From positions 186,001 through 250,000 of the forward strand of contig NZ_JPWA01000002.1 of NCBI RefSeq assembly GCF_003326475.1: a stretch of 64,000 nucleotides of DNA, written 5' to 3'. The first letter of the stretch is position 1; every line of letters starts with the position of its first letter. The notes under the pieces are model-generated. The model did no database searches and was not told the origin of the DNA. It was given only the letters and a program-made list of their open reading frames with translations. This DNA is from Thalassospira xianhensis MCCC 1A02616. GTDB taxonomy: Bacteria; Pseudomonadota; Alphaproteobacteria; Rhodospirillales; Thalassospiraceae. Shown piece by piece: positions 48,701-56,031 of the stretch. Both the position numbers and the translations under genes were made by a program.

Positions 48701-50255
48701 CCTGTCGATTTCTGGCAGCCGGACAGTCACCGGCACCTATGGCACACTGACAATCGCGGCCAATGGAACCTTCACCTATGCCGTCAACAACAGCCTGGCA
48801 GCGGTTCAGGCGCTCAAGGTCGGTGACAGTCTCTCAGAAAGCTTTACTTACCGTCTGTCTGACAGCAGCGGTGCAACCGACCTTGCCGAAATTGCCATCA
48901 CGATTAATGGTGCCTGGGATGCCCCGGTCGCGGTAAACAACTTTGCCTACGCCGTGGCCGAGAATGCCGAAAACACCGCAAACAACCCCGAAGGCAATGT
49001 TCTGACCAATGACACCGATGTCGATTCCGGTGACTCCAAATATGTCAATGGTGCGCGAACGGGCTCTGAAAGTGCAGGGGGCGCGCTTGATGCAGTAGCA
49101 TCGAACACCAGCAAGGATGATGGCACCGTTATTGTCGGTACCTATGGCACGCTGACCATTGGTGCGGACGGCACTTATCGGTTTGTGGTTGATTCAACCA
49201 ATCCCGATCTGATCAACCTGCCGGCACAGGGCACGAGAACCGAGATATTCACCTATCAGGTGGTTGACGATGGTGGGCAGACAGATACCGCACAGCTCAC
49301 CGTCATCATTCGTGGTCGCAATGATGCACCTGTCGCCGTTGATGACACCAACACCGCCAGCGATCAGGTTCAGGCACCGCACGCAACCGGCAACGTCATT
49401 CCCAATGATACCGACACCGATGACGTCAACAGCCTTGAAGTGACGGCAATCCGCACCGGTGCAGAAGACGGTACTGGAACCGAAGGTGCACTCGGCGCTT
49501 CCATTCAGGGGAAATACGGGACCCTGACCCTGAATGCAGATGGTTCATATAGCTATTCAATTGATCTGAATAATCCCGAAGTCCTTGCCGCCGCCGGGCT
49601 GGGAACTGTCCTGAAGGATGAATTTACATATACCCTTTCCGATGACTGGGGAGCGACCGATCAGGCAACCCTGACGATCAATCTTGATATTGCAGCGCCC
49701 TACGTTCCCATACCGGATGGTAATGGCCCAAGAGGCGGAAATGTCCCTGGCGATTTTGTCGTGACGCAACCACCACCACCGCCACTTCCAGATGTTCGCC
49801 CGATTGTTTTTGTTACGCCAACTGTTCAGGTCGATGCACGCGTGAATGAGGCCGTAAACTCGCAAAACAACGGCAGCGATATCTTTGCGGGCCTCACACC
49901 GTTTATTCGCAGTCAGTCTATTGGTTCTGGCCTGGGCGAGATTTCCGGCCAGTTTGTTGGGAGTGCCGTCGACCGGAGCAGCTTTGACAGCGACATTGAT
50001 CTGGCTGTGTTTCTCGGCCGACAGGGACGTGTCGATCTTAACGCCGAAGGTTTGCTCAGCGATCCTTCTCTATTCACTCCCACCTCCGAAGGTATGACCG
50101 AGCCGGGCGGAATAACGGCACGTGCCCCGGAAACCGGGGAATTTAAAACAGCCAGCAGCTTTAGCAATCAATTGCAAAACGCGGTCAATCAGGTTCCGCC
50201 AATCGCGGCCCGAAATGGTTCGGCTGACAAAAATGCAACGCACTCCGGTGCATAA
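39702..50255 (+). CDS. Giant DUF4347/VCBS-repeat surface or secreted protein
   Basis: At 3,517 residues this acidic, Thr/Asp/Gly-rich protein has no Sec signal. In order: a LEPRILFDGA motif (residues 24-33); DUF4347 (about 72-237) with QILTHGASG (His129) and IQLYGCNIG (Cys172); about 1,600 residues of DUF11-like beta-domains; an SdrD-B-like domain (about 1863-1985, GTLWNDTATASADG, DANGEYSFGVLPSGNYRI); a cadherin-like domain (about 1991-2130); nine VCBS repeats of 124-147 residues starting at 2134, 2269, 2402, 2549, 2679, 2813, 2940, 3072 and 3207; and a proline-rich C-terminal region. No RTX nonapeptides are seen. It is probably an adhesin or matrix protein exported by the genes directly downstream. 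Start may be ATG 39717. Confidence 0.88.
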   Translation: MGLVDMRDETVRSPFRPVSHPLVLEPRILFDGAAAVAAEHQDNSQPDGTSDHSDAADQTHPEPATTGPPSSGNHLLVIDGRIDNLSELTENLGANVSVLIVDGNTNGLDAISAALDEIGEVESIQILTHGASGQFVLGNSEIRAQTIDALSDSLSDWRDHLSEDADIQLYGCNIGAGSSGQALVSRLADLTGADVAASDDETGASSLGGDWDLETQVGVIDKATALNAEVIAGFDSLLADADPLVSVGSGSDVLLGDQFTFTVNFENNSSQVGFAPYLDLFFPATGKDGAGAETDDGVTFISAKYLDQTLTAHTVTFDADGNATHPIAKDSNGDAVVINAATYGLQAGDQLVVVQLPFASVTEEQPTISLDITAALSNLADTAQSNGSPDLTIKVRGGFEFGNDALDNPTTDPSLIEAITHDFVVHPTIISISQSVNAPEGEVTTGPNYVHSLTLTATPATGQTLTNVVVTQPIPDQIQVTSITPGSGGTITSVTLYNGTVLTNSTLIDQAISSDSIFIKEFTVEYDSISAAIDTVVEFYVPEADSDGALVLDPTTGDDVTITVDGPTGSGNWVPLDERDLDEDSENIEFTGTGASASFVAKSITVEKSATVAIDNGQSGLTPGDTLRYTLDLAISDYFAFGEDFFENGSFIITDTLSDGQTLSSSPAATFTYSMNGVTQTIDMTGATTTTPNGDGTTDISLDIAQALRNSGLTLGALIGDLAFDETQAGATLGVISYSAVLSQNYTSGTTPKNAINEGDAISNSASITATILQDALNLTGSSETDDSSTSHTLAHRSIDITISDVNGSTPPSNVELNPGDVVTFTLNYDLLTGDYEDFVLTAYLPLPLFDVSGIAWSQGSGADTWNFGGDNTNAGSAPTVTSIAGNAIQFDFGDFDTSSTDGSTIEVQFTITVGDQPYADQRSINVLAESSQSTTLTAQTLVSSDVAQISSIAEPVLTMSHGVVSSSNGTVSGTTGTWNAPGTSGTPFSGNVNDITAIEGSVTDIDGGDLLRLATAIENTGGGGAFDVATSITLPTGLSFANGTLTDANLQIYRGDGTLLVLGTDYSVSGNTITFLDNGGVATLLAGRDGTSADTSGANLVVITYDVEVNDAIDASATLQTTATLGNYASVDGGTDFTPTDLEDIADQQVAAPEIRKNFADGSLDNSDSSASHTTGSDLVVGESMLYDIIVTLPEGTTQSLEIDDLVPDGMSLDTSFNGTGYQLITLTSESGALTNDFAGSITVSSLTAVSGTLGDDGVDGRFSFSASSAAADNDTGNNSFVIRVRLVAENVTANQASTTRQNSAELHYSDPDGDTANGSTPQDRTVALSDGKPSITLREPTLTIDQTLVTSTTLGFDQGDEVEFTITITNGNSGTDFDAFDISLASTLPTELDGLTIAGITYSGGATNNSGADFEIAGGVLQTSAGANVDIVKGGSIVIRITGTVNATAASEANFSNTAEVRWTSLDGASAGTADPAGERTGQDGSLGGGALNDYRRSDTLTIPVAQAILVSRVGGLPDTEAPDPTDASNETVVVGEIIRYRVVVLLPEGANPNYQLEVTLDNGLEFIDKNDNAMLVGFISNGGLTTDATLITGGTLEISGNQDSAEAQSIDPNLAGAAPTGVLDPTQVNIAGQVITFNFGNISNSEVDSDREGIVLEFNVRVANVAASSAGAALGMQVQEIRNGTNGAQSDTFTETVVEPSFSSVDKTVTDFDPNPTGSTGTATVELSFTQDGGAPAFNTNVSDDITGGTNYELISIKINDTTYTVGNLPSGISFDQTSGISVDFDQLNVDDAVVVTYSVDVPNNTTIAATDASLTWSSLPEDFTGWGGNDVGTDGDSDGERTGSGVGENDYVLTEGAGLGVISGTLWNDTATASADGANVVPDGGATGLEGLTVTLTWAGADGDLATTADNLVFTTETDANGEYSFGVLPSGNYRIDTPTDTVTYAQPVGDLEVRIDTDGTGGTLGQVDITLGEGTSDTADAGYVEQNDAPVNTLPGNQSVNEDTPLTISGLSIDDIDSGRGGDTQLTVQLTVLHGTVSVTLAGAASISSGSNNSSTLTLQGTRDDINATLANGVIYQGTQDYNGTDTLTVTTSDRGNYGDADDDGIPGETSDDALTDTDSLQITINAINDDPVANNDTATAQEAGGNDNLTPGVDPRGSLIDNDTDVDIATNDDELRITDVTSIATSDTETISSGGSATITGQYGSLVVQSDGRYQYVVDNDNADVQALRLSGNTLSETFSYTLSDLGDVTDTATFTVTITGANDAPIGVDDTGSATEAGGVANGTAGTDASGNVLTNDTDVDANSETKVVSGVRAVPKDESGALTTVSGSTPITGTYGTLTINPDGSYSYVIDNSNADVQGLSAGDTLTEVFSYQVTDAAGLNDLANLTITINGANDNPVATNNVAVAQAANSSLGDTDAAESNPNGNVITNDTGDGADSDVDSADQPNTNLRVSGINSENLNAAGALTSISSGATEVAVTGEYGTLYISSDGTARYNVDSENTDVIALGSGVTADEVFTYEITDTNGLTTTATITITVYGANDDPVAQDAFAIAQESGGVDNATAGSNPTGDVTSRDVDPDGDPLTVVAIRTGPSSGGGTSGTIGVALAGTYGSLTLNSDGTYSYVVDNTNTAVEALRNTTHTVTERFTYTIQDGGGLQDTAEIVIVIRGQNDAPVAVDDSATAVEAGGESNNSPGTDPSGNVLTNDTDVDSTANGETKEVSAVRTGAEAASGTSGTLGSELRGSYGWLTINEDGSYSYRLDNSNATVQALRNSGNTLSDTFTYTVSDKAGATDNAAITITIQGANDTPTASNDTAIAVEAGGTNNGTAGTNPTGNVLTNDSDIDQNGESLSVSAIRQGTTIGTVGSGLAGTYGTLTLNSNGSYSYVVDNTNAAVQALLSATQTLTETFTYTTRDLAGATSTATLTVTIQGANDAPVAVNDTATATEAGGTNNGTAGTNPTGNLLTNDTDVDSSDTKSVSGIRTGSESAGGSILSISGSRTVTGTYGTLTIAANGTFTYAVNNSLAAVQALKVGDSLSESFTYRLSDSSGATDLAEIAITINGAWDAPVAVNNFAYAVAENAENTANNPEGNVLTNDTDVDSGDSKYVNGARTGSESAGGALDAVASNTSKDDGTVIVGTYGTLTIGADGTYRFVVDSTNPDLINLPAQGTRTEIFTYQVVDDGGQTDTAQLTVIIRGRNDAPVAVDDTNTASDQVQAPHATGNVIPNDTDTDDVNSLEVTAIRTGAEDGTGTEGALGASIQGKYGTLTLNADGSYSYSIDLNNPEVLAAAGLGTVLKDEFTYTLSDDWGATDQATLTINLDIAAPYVPIPDGNGPRGGNVPGDFVVTQPPPPPLPDVRPIVFVTPTVQVDARVNEAVNSQNNGSDIFAGLTPFIRSQSIGSGLGEISGQFVGSAVDRSSFDSDIDLAVFLGRQGRVDLNAEGLLSDPSLFTPTSEGMTEPGGITARAPETGEFKTASSFSNQLQNAVNQVPPIAARNGSADKNATHSGA
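46101..49691 (+). repeat. Nine tandem VCBS-repeat units in the giant gene
   Basis: The DNA encodes nine in-frame copies of an about 130-residue unit with the pattern NDxPVA..DTA.A.EAGG, GNVLTNDTDVD, GTYGTLTxxxDGSYSYVVDN and LTETFTYT..D. Units 5-7 are the most alike (for example EAGGTNNGTAGTNPTGN occurs in two). Such repeats recombine easily, so copy number may vary between strains. Confidence 0.85.
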
Positions 50256-50267
50256 TGGGGATTCCGC

Positions 50268-51806
50268 ATGTCGAAGACGGTTATCAAGCCACTTTGTATC
50301 ATTATAACATCTTCACTGCTTTTAAGCGCATGTGCGACATCCTTTGACGAACCACAACCCTACACAAAAGAACAACATATCCAACGCATTGCCGCGGACA
50401 GGGCTGCAATGTATCGGGGGCAGGAACCGGTCACCGGTCCGATAACATTTTACGAAGCCGTTGCGCGTGCTCTGAAATACAATCTGGACTATCGCCTGAA
50501 ACTGATGGAAAGCGCGCTGGCGTCCGATCTGCAGGATGTGTCCGCACATGAAATGCTTCCCCGGTTGGTCGCATCTGCCGGGTATGCCGGGCGAAATAAT
50601 GATTCCGGGGGTACCTCAATCGGCATCGAGGATCGTCAGGAAAGTCTTCGTGCGTCGACTTCGCAGGAACGCTATCGGCAGTTGGCGGGACTTAATCTGA
50701 CATGGAGCCTGCTGGATTTCGGTGTGGCCTATTATCGCAACCAGCAGAAACTCGACCAGATTCTGATGGCGGAAGAACGCCGTCGCCGTGTGGCCCAGAA
50801 CGTTTTGCAAGATGTCCGGAATGCCTATTGGCGTGCATTGGGGGCGCAACGGCTGCTGCCTGAAGTCAATGCATTGCTTCTGCGTACAGACAAGGCCCTG
50901 ATCGCAGCCCGTACAGCAGAAGAACGCGGCATAATGAACAAACAGCAGGCGCTTGCCTATCAGCGTGCCCTGCTTGATTCACTCAGCCTTTTGACCGCAC
51001 GCCGCGAAGATCTTGAATTTGCACGCGCCGAACTGTCCGCCCTGATGTCGCTTCCACCCCATTCGGAACTTGTTCTGGAAGACATGCAGGAACCATCCCT
51101 GTTCCCGGTTACCGTTGATATCGCATTGCTTGAGGAAATCTCTCTTCGGAACCGTCCGGAAGTAATGGAGGAATGGTATCGCAAACGCATAAACCAGAAC
51201 GATCTGGAAATCGCGAAAGCCGAACTCTGGCCCAACATCGCGGTAAGCGCAGGGTTTGAATATGACTCGAACAAATATCTCTATAATCAGGCCTGGTCGA
51301 GCACCGGTCTTGAAATTTCGCTAAACCTGCTTCGCCTGACCCAGCTACCGGCCTTGCAGCGTGCCGAAGTCTCGCAGGCTGCCACCGACGATGCGCGCCG
51401 CATCGCATTGTCAATGGCCGTCCTGACGCAGGTTCGTGTCGGAACCCTGCGTTACGAACTGGCCCGGGACGACCTTGAGTTTGCAGAGGAAAGCCTTCGG
51501 GTTGACCGGGAATTGCTGCGCTACGCCCATGCCGAAAGCAGCAGCACCCTGGGATCTGAGCTTGAAGTCATCCGGGCCGAAGGCCGTTTTCTTCTTTCAC
51601 GTTACCAGCGTGAAGCATCCTATTCCCGCGCACAGGCAGCATGGGGGCGTCTGTATAATTCTATCGGCCTTGAAGTCCTGCCCGAGCAGATAGACAATTA
51701 CGATATCAAGACCCTTGCCAGTGCCATTGAAGAGACGCTGCGCACGCAGGAACTTGAGAATTTCAGCCACATCAAGGCGGAGCATTCGGTCGATGCGAAT
51801 TCGTAA
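50268..51806 (+). CDS. TolC-family outer membrane lipoprotein
   Basis: This 512-residue protein belongs to the outer-membrane efflux (OEP/TolC) family: a tunnel with two helical repeats forming the periplasmic barrel. A lipobox LSAC ends the signal (Cys22), so it is lipid-anchored as in NodT/OprM-type members. Long alpha-helical segments with many Ala/Arg/Glu (for example QRYRQLAGLNLTWSLLDFG, a typical TolC motif) are clear. It starts 12 bp after the giant gene and overlaps the next gene by 14 bp, so it is the outer-membrane exit of this unit. Confidence 0.9.
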   Translation: MSKTVIKPLCIIITSSLLLSACATSFDEPQPYTKEQHIQRIAADRAAMYRGQEPVTGPITFYEAVARALKYNLDYRLKLMESALASDLQDVSAHEMLPRLVASAGYAGRNNDSGGTSIGIEDRQESLRASTSQERYRQLAGLNLTWSLLDFGVAYYRNQQKLDQILMAEERRRRVAQNVLQDVRNAYWRALGAQRLLPEVNALLLRTDKALIAARTAEERGIMNKQQALAYQRALLDSLSLLTARREDLEFARAELSALMSLPPHSELVLEDMQEPSLFPVTVDIALLEEISLRNRPEVMEEWYRKRINQNDLEIAKAELWPNIAVSAGFEYDSNKYLYNQAWSSTGLEISLNLLRLTQLPALQRAEVSQAATDDARRIALSMAVLTQVRVGTLRYELARDDLEFAEESLRVDRELLRYAHAESSSTLGSELEVIRAEGRFLLSRYQREASYSRAQAAWGRLYNSIGLEVLPEQIDNYDIKTLASAIEETLRTQELENFSHIKAEHSVDANS

Positions 51807-52578
51807 CTTGATTTTTGCGATGGCTATTACCTCGGCACTGCTTGCCGGTGCGAGAACCAGTGCGGTGGCCCAAAATCAAGACCAGAATTACCCGACTTCT
51901 CCGATGCCTTCGACTTCGGCAATCCGCATCCTTCTGGCGGCTGATATCGAAACTACGCTCTCAAGCAAGATGGCTGGTACGCTCGAGAAAATCTCGGTCG
52001 GTCTTGGACAGCGTATTGAAGAAGGCACAAACCTTGCGCAATTTGACTGCCGCGAGGCAACTGCACGGGCCCGTGTGGCCGAGGCCGAACTGCAGATGAC
52101 CCGCCAAAACCTCTCAGCACGCGAAGATTTGCGTGACCTTAATGCCGCGGGTGATCTCGAAGTTGCCATGGCCGAAACCGAAGTCCGCAAAGCCGAAGGG
52201 GCCAGAATTCTGGCAAATGTTCAGACCAGCTATTGTACCGTCAAAGCGCCCTTTAGCGGCAAGGTTGCCAAGGTTTATGCCCGTTCTTATCAGACAATCA
52301 GTGCCGGAACCCCGTTGTTTGACATTATCAGCGACGGACCGCTCAAAATCCGTCTGAATGTGCCATCGGTGATGCTGCCCCATCTTGCGGTCGGGGTCCC
52401 GCTGAATGTCGACATTCTTGAAACCGGTACGACCTATCCTGCCACGATCAAATCGATCAATTCGCGCATTGATGCCATTGCGCAAAGCATTGAACTTGAG
52501 GCAACCCTTGATCAGGTTTACCCGGAGCTCACACCGGGCATGAGCGGGATCGCAACCTTCCCGAATTTCAATGGCTAA
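51793..52578 (+). CDS. Periplasmic adaptor, HlyD/RND-type, small
   Basis: The 261-residue protein has a cleavable signal peptide (MRIRNLIFAMAITSALLAG...) and the barrel-sandwich hybrid of membrane-fusion adaptors, split by a helical hairpin: KMAGTLEKISVGLGQRIEEG before and TVKAPFSGKVAKVYARSYQTI after, followed by a beta-barrel. It lacks a transmembrane anchor after cleavage, so it should be a free periplasmic link to the TolC-like channel. I chose ATG 51793 (AAGGCGGAG upstream), overlapping the previous stop by 14 bp and the next start by 8 bp. Confidence 0.87.
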   Translation: MRIRNLIFAMAITSALLAGARTSAVAQNQDQNYPTSPMPSTSAIRILLAADIETTLSSKMAGTLEKISVGLGQRIEEGTNLAQFDCREATARARVAEAELQMTRQNLSAREDLRDLNAAGDLEVAMAETEVRKAEGARILANVQTSYCTVKAPFSGKVAKVYARSYQTISAGTPLFDIISDGPLKIRLNVPSVMLPHLAVGVPLNVDILETGTTYPATIKSINSRIDAIAQSIELEATLDQVYPELTPGMSGIATFPNFNG

Positions 52579-53935
52579 TGCGTTTCCCCCGGCCCAAATC
52601 CTGACCACCCTGATTGCTCTTCGTGATCGCGCGATGGCAGCAGAGACGCTTAATGCGCTGGCCTTTTCGATGGCCAACGACCTTTATAGCCTCCTGCCAT
52701 TTCGACAGGCGTTGGTGTTTTCCCATACGGGCCGTCATCCGGAACTTCTGTGCATTTCTGGTCTGGCCAAACCGGCAGAAGATTCCCCTTATCTTGTCTG
52801 GCTCAAACAGGCCAGCCGCTGGGTCGCGGATCAATTTGCCGATACGACGCCAAAGGCCGGGCAAACGACGGCGACAATCTGGATTGACCGCGAAAAAACC
52901 GATCCGCCGCCCGACATCGCCGAAGGATGGTCTGAATGGTGGGCGGCCGGGCTTCTGGTTGTGTCATTTCACCGCCCCAATGGGGAGCGACTTGGCTTTA
53001 TCATTTTCCAGCTTGAAACCGGTGTCCCCGAAGGTCTGCTTGAACAGCTTGGTGGCGTGTTCCGGACATGGGGTTATTGCTGGCATCAACTGAGTGGGGG
53101 CACCAAAAAACGGCGCTGGCGGCCATCACGGCGGGCCGCGATCATTATCGCAATTGTTGCCGCCGCATTGCTGTTTATCCCCGTCCGGCAAAGTGCGCTG
53201 GCCCCGGCCGAAATCGTATCGCGCGATACGCAGATCATAAGTGCCCCGCTTAATGGCGTGATTGATGTGATCGCTGTGCGTCCCAATCAGCAAGTCACCA
53301 AGGGCGACTTGCTATTCACCCTTGATCAGACCACGCTGCGCAACAAGGCCGATGTTCTGATACAGGAGGTCGCCGTCGCCGAAGCCGAACTGCAGGCCGC
53401 AAGTCAGGGGGCCTTTAACAATCCGCAAAGCAAGGGCGAGCTTACCGTGCTTAGTGGACGCGTCCAGCAACGTCGTGCCGAACTGGCGGCCGTTCTTGCC
53501 CAGCTTGACCGCACCCGGATTGAAGCCCCCGCCGACGGTGTTGTCGTCTTTACCGATCCCAATGACTGGATCGGTAAACCGGTGGCAACGGGCGAACGCA
53601 TTCTGCAACTGGCCAATCCCGACCAGCCCGCCATGCGTATCGAACTTTCTGTTGCGGATGCCATCACCCTTGAGGTTGGGGCTGATGTTACCCTGTTTTT
53701 AACCGCCTATCCGCTTGAACCGGTACGCGGTAAAATTCTTGAAACCAGCTATCAGGCCCGGCCACACAATGATGGCATTGTCTCCTATCGCCTGCTGGCC
53801 AATATCGAAAACCGTCCGGAACATGTTCGGCTTGGCCTGCATGGCACGGCCAAACTTTATGGTGATCGCGTTCCGCTTGGCTATTACCTGCTGCGCCGTC
53901 CGCTTGCGACCGCACGTGCCTGGAGTGGCCTGTGA
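52571..53935 (+). CDS. Membrane adaptor with N-terminal GAF-like domain
   Basis: This 454-residue protein begins with an about 170-residue cytoplasmic domain resembling GAF sensors (ALAFSMANDLYSLLPFRQALVF, then GERLGFIIFQLE), followed by one transmembrane helix (about 187-205, AAIIIAIVAAALLFIPV) and a periplasmic HlyD-like adaptor (SAPLNGVIDVIAVRPNQQVTKG, helical hairpin, RIEAPADGVVVF). The cytoplasmic sensor fused to an export adaptor is unusual. It overlaps both neighbours, implying coupled translation. GAF assignment is by overall pattern and less certain than the adaptor part. Confidence 0.82.
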   Translation: MANAFPPAQILTTLIALRDRAMAAETLNALAFSMANDLYSLLPFRQALVFSHTGRHPELLCISGLAKPAEDSPYLVWLKQASRWVADQFADTTPKAGQTTATIWIDREKTDPPPDIAEGWSEWWAAGLLVVSFHRPNGERLGFIIFQLETGVPEGLLEQLGGVFRTWGYCWHQLSGGTKKRRWRPSRRAAIIIAIVAAALLFIPVRQSALAPAEIVSRDTQIISAPLNGVIDVIAVRPNQQVTKGDLLFTLDQTTLRNKADVLIQEVAVAEAELQAASQGAFNNPQSKGELTVLSGRVQQRRAELAAVLAQLDRTRIEAPADGVVVFTDPNDWIGKPVATGERILQLANPDQPAMRIELSVADAITLEVGADVTLFLTAYPLEPVRGKILETSYQARPHNDGIVSYRLLANIENRPEHVRLGLHGTAKLYGDRVPLGYYLLRRPLATARAWSGL

Positions 53936-56031
53936 TGCAGGACGACGCCGATCAAACGCCCCGGCCCTTGCGCGAGGATCTTCGCCTTTGCGAAGCCGGG
54001 CAAGGCATGTCGGGCGAACCGGCGTGGATGATACAGGACACGGTGCTTAACCGGTTTTACAAAATCGGCTGGCTGGAATTTGAATGCCTGCGCTGGTGGG
54101 GAAGAACCCCGCGCCAGATCCATGAACTTATCTCCAGGCGCACGGCCCTCAAGCCCGACCTTGATCAAATCATCGCCTTTGTCCAGTTTCTCAAAAACCA
54201 TCATCTTTTACGACCGACTCCGGCCGAAACCGACGCCCTTGGCCAAAAAAACACTGAAAACGGCTGGATGGAATGGCGCTGGTGGCTGCATCACTATCTG
54301 TTCTTTCGCATCCCACTGGTGCGGCCGCAAAAGCACCTGACCGGGTTACTTGGTCTGGTCGGCTGGATTTTTCACCGTCTGACCGCACTTCTGATCGTAT
54401 TCCTGACCGTGACGGGCATTGTCATGGTGTCCCAGCAATGGGACAGCTTTACCCATGCGGTGGTGGAATCCTTTTCCGGTGCCGGGATCATCAGTTTTGC
54501 CATCGCCCTGATTGTCGCCAAGACCTTGCATGAGCTGGGCCATGCTCTTGTCGCCACCCGGCTGGGCTTGCGGGTGGCGCATATGGGTGTTGCCTTTGTC
54601 GTGCTGTGGCCAATGCTCTATACCGATACAAGCGAAACATGGAAATTGCGCTCCCCCAAACAGCGCCTTGCCATTTCAAGTGCCGGTATCCTGACCGAGC
54701 TTGCCCTTGCCGGGCTTGCCACATTTGGCTGGGCGATATGCGAGGACGGGGCAACACGCAACGCGCTTTTATATCTGGCAACGACAAGCTGGGTGCTGTC
54801 ACTGGCGTTGAATGTCAGTCCGTTCATGCGCTTTGACGGCTATTTCATCCTGTCTGACATTCTTGATTTTCCCAACCTGCATGAACGTGCATCGGCGATT
54901 GCACAGGTTACGATGCGCAGAAGCCTCCTTGGCCTTGATGAAGACTGGCCGGAACCGTTTCCCAAAGGCCAAAGGCGCATGCTGGCTACCTTTGCCTTCA
55001 TGACCTGGGCCTATCGGTTCGTGCTGTTTCTGGGGATCGCGGTTGCGGTTTATCTGCTGTTCTTCAAGGTACTTGGCATCTTTCTGTTCATTGTTGAAAT
55101 CTGCTGGTTCATTCTGTTGCCGGTGATCCGTGAACTTAAACATTGGTGGGCCAATCGCAAATCGGTTCCGGTCCGGCGGCGGGTGGTTTTTGGTGCGATT
55201 TTCCTTGGCATTCTGATCCTGGCCGCGATCCCGTGGCAAAGCCAGATTCACGGAAACGGTGTGCTGCGCGCCGAACGCCAGCTCAAAGTTTTCGCCCCGT
55301 TTCCGGCCCTGCTATCGGAACTCAGAACATCCGGTCCGGCTGCATCAGGGGACGTGTTGCTGCAGCTTGATGATCCGGACCTGCACCTTCGAATGCGCAA
55401 TAACGAAGCCAGCATCACAAGCTATAAGGCACGCCTTGGCGGCATGATGGCCGATCCGATGGGGCTTTCGCAAAAAAGCGTTATTGAACAGCGTCTCGCC
55501 GTCCAGTTTCGGGAAATAACTGCCACACAGGCCGAAATCGCCCGGCTTACCTTACGTGCGCCATTTGATGGTCAATGGCTTGATGTTGATCATGAAATGA
55601 GGCCGGGACAATGGATCGGCGACAAGGAGCCTTTGGGCATTCTGGTCGACCCGACATCCTGGCAGATTGATGGCTATGTCCATGCCGATGAAATCGAACG
55701 CCTGTCGGTTGGAAATCGTGTGCTGTTTTACCCTGATGGCAAACTCACGCCGATACCGGGACAATTGATCGCAATCGGCAGCACGCGTGTGCGCAGCCTG
55801 TCGCACCCTCTGCTGGCATCCACCCATGGTGGTCCGATTGCCACTGCAAGCGAGAAAGATGGTCTGTCACCCAAAGCCGCCTGGTTTGAAATCCGGGTCC
55901 AACTTGATGACGTGCCCCCGGATCTTCGCGAAATGATCGGCCATCTGCAAATCGACGGACAGCAACGCAGCCTACTGATCGACAGCACCAAACACCTGAT
56001 TGCAATCCTTTTGCGCGAAAGCGGGTTCTGA
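53935..56031 (+). CDS. M50 (site-2-type) protease fused to PqqD-like and HlyD-like domains
   Basis: The 698-residue protein combines an N-terminal PqqD-like winged-helix (about 15-105; FYKIGWLEFECLRWWGRTPRQI), an intramembrane zinc protease core with HELGH (199-203) and the third ligand in NVSPFMRFDG (Asp301), several transmembrane helices (about 130-440), and a C-terminal barrel-sandwich adaptor domain (about 445-690; LRTSGPAASGDVLLQLDDPDL and LTLRAPFDGQWLDVDHEMRPGQ). PqqD-like domains bind leader peptides in RiPP systems, so it might recognise the giant protein's N-terminus. ATG 53935 overlaps the previous stop (TGATG); GTG 53932 is the alternative. No ABC ATPase follows. Confidence 0.85.
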   Translation: MQDDADQTPRPLREDLRLCEAGQGMSGEPAWMIQDTVLNRFYKIGWLEFECLRWWGRTPRQIHELISRRTALKPDLDQIIAFVQFLKNHHLLRPTPAETDALGQKNTENGWMEWRWWLHHYLFFRIPLVRPQKHLTGLLGLVGWIFHRLTALLIVFLTVTGIVMVSQQWDSFTHAVVESFSGAGIISFAIALIVAKTLHELGHALVATRLGLRVAHMGVAFVVLWPMLYTDTSETWKLRSPKQRLAISSAGILTELALAGLATFGWAICEDGATRNALLYLATTSWVLSLALNVSPFMRFDGYFILSDILDFPNLHERASAIAQVTMRRSLLGLDEDWPEPFPKGQRRMLATFAFMTWAYRFVLFLGIAVAVYLLFFKVLGIFLFIVEICWFILLPVIRELKHWWANRKSVPVRRRVVFGAIFLGILILAAIPWQSQIHGNGVLRAERQLKVFAPFPALLSELRTSGPAASGDVLLQLDDPDLHLRMRNNEASITSYKARLGGMMADPMGLSQKSVIEQRLAVQFREITATQAEIARLTLRAPFDGQWLDVDHEMRPGQWIGDKEPLGILVDPTSWQIDGYVHADEIERLSVGNRVLFYPDGKLTPIPGQLIAIGSTRVRSLSHPLLASTHGGPIATASEKDGLSPKAAWFEIRVQLDDVPPDLREMIGHLQIDGQQRSLLIDSTKHLIAILLRESGF

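Noticed and set aside
46101-49691. CRISPR-like or satellite repeats
   Set aside because: The repeats are in-frame protein VCBS units of 124-147 codons and diverge at DNA level; they are not short identical repeats with spacers.
39702-50255. RTX-type C-terminal secretion signal
   Set aside because: No GGxGxDxxx nonapeptide repeats are found; the C-terminus is proline-rich and of unknown type.
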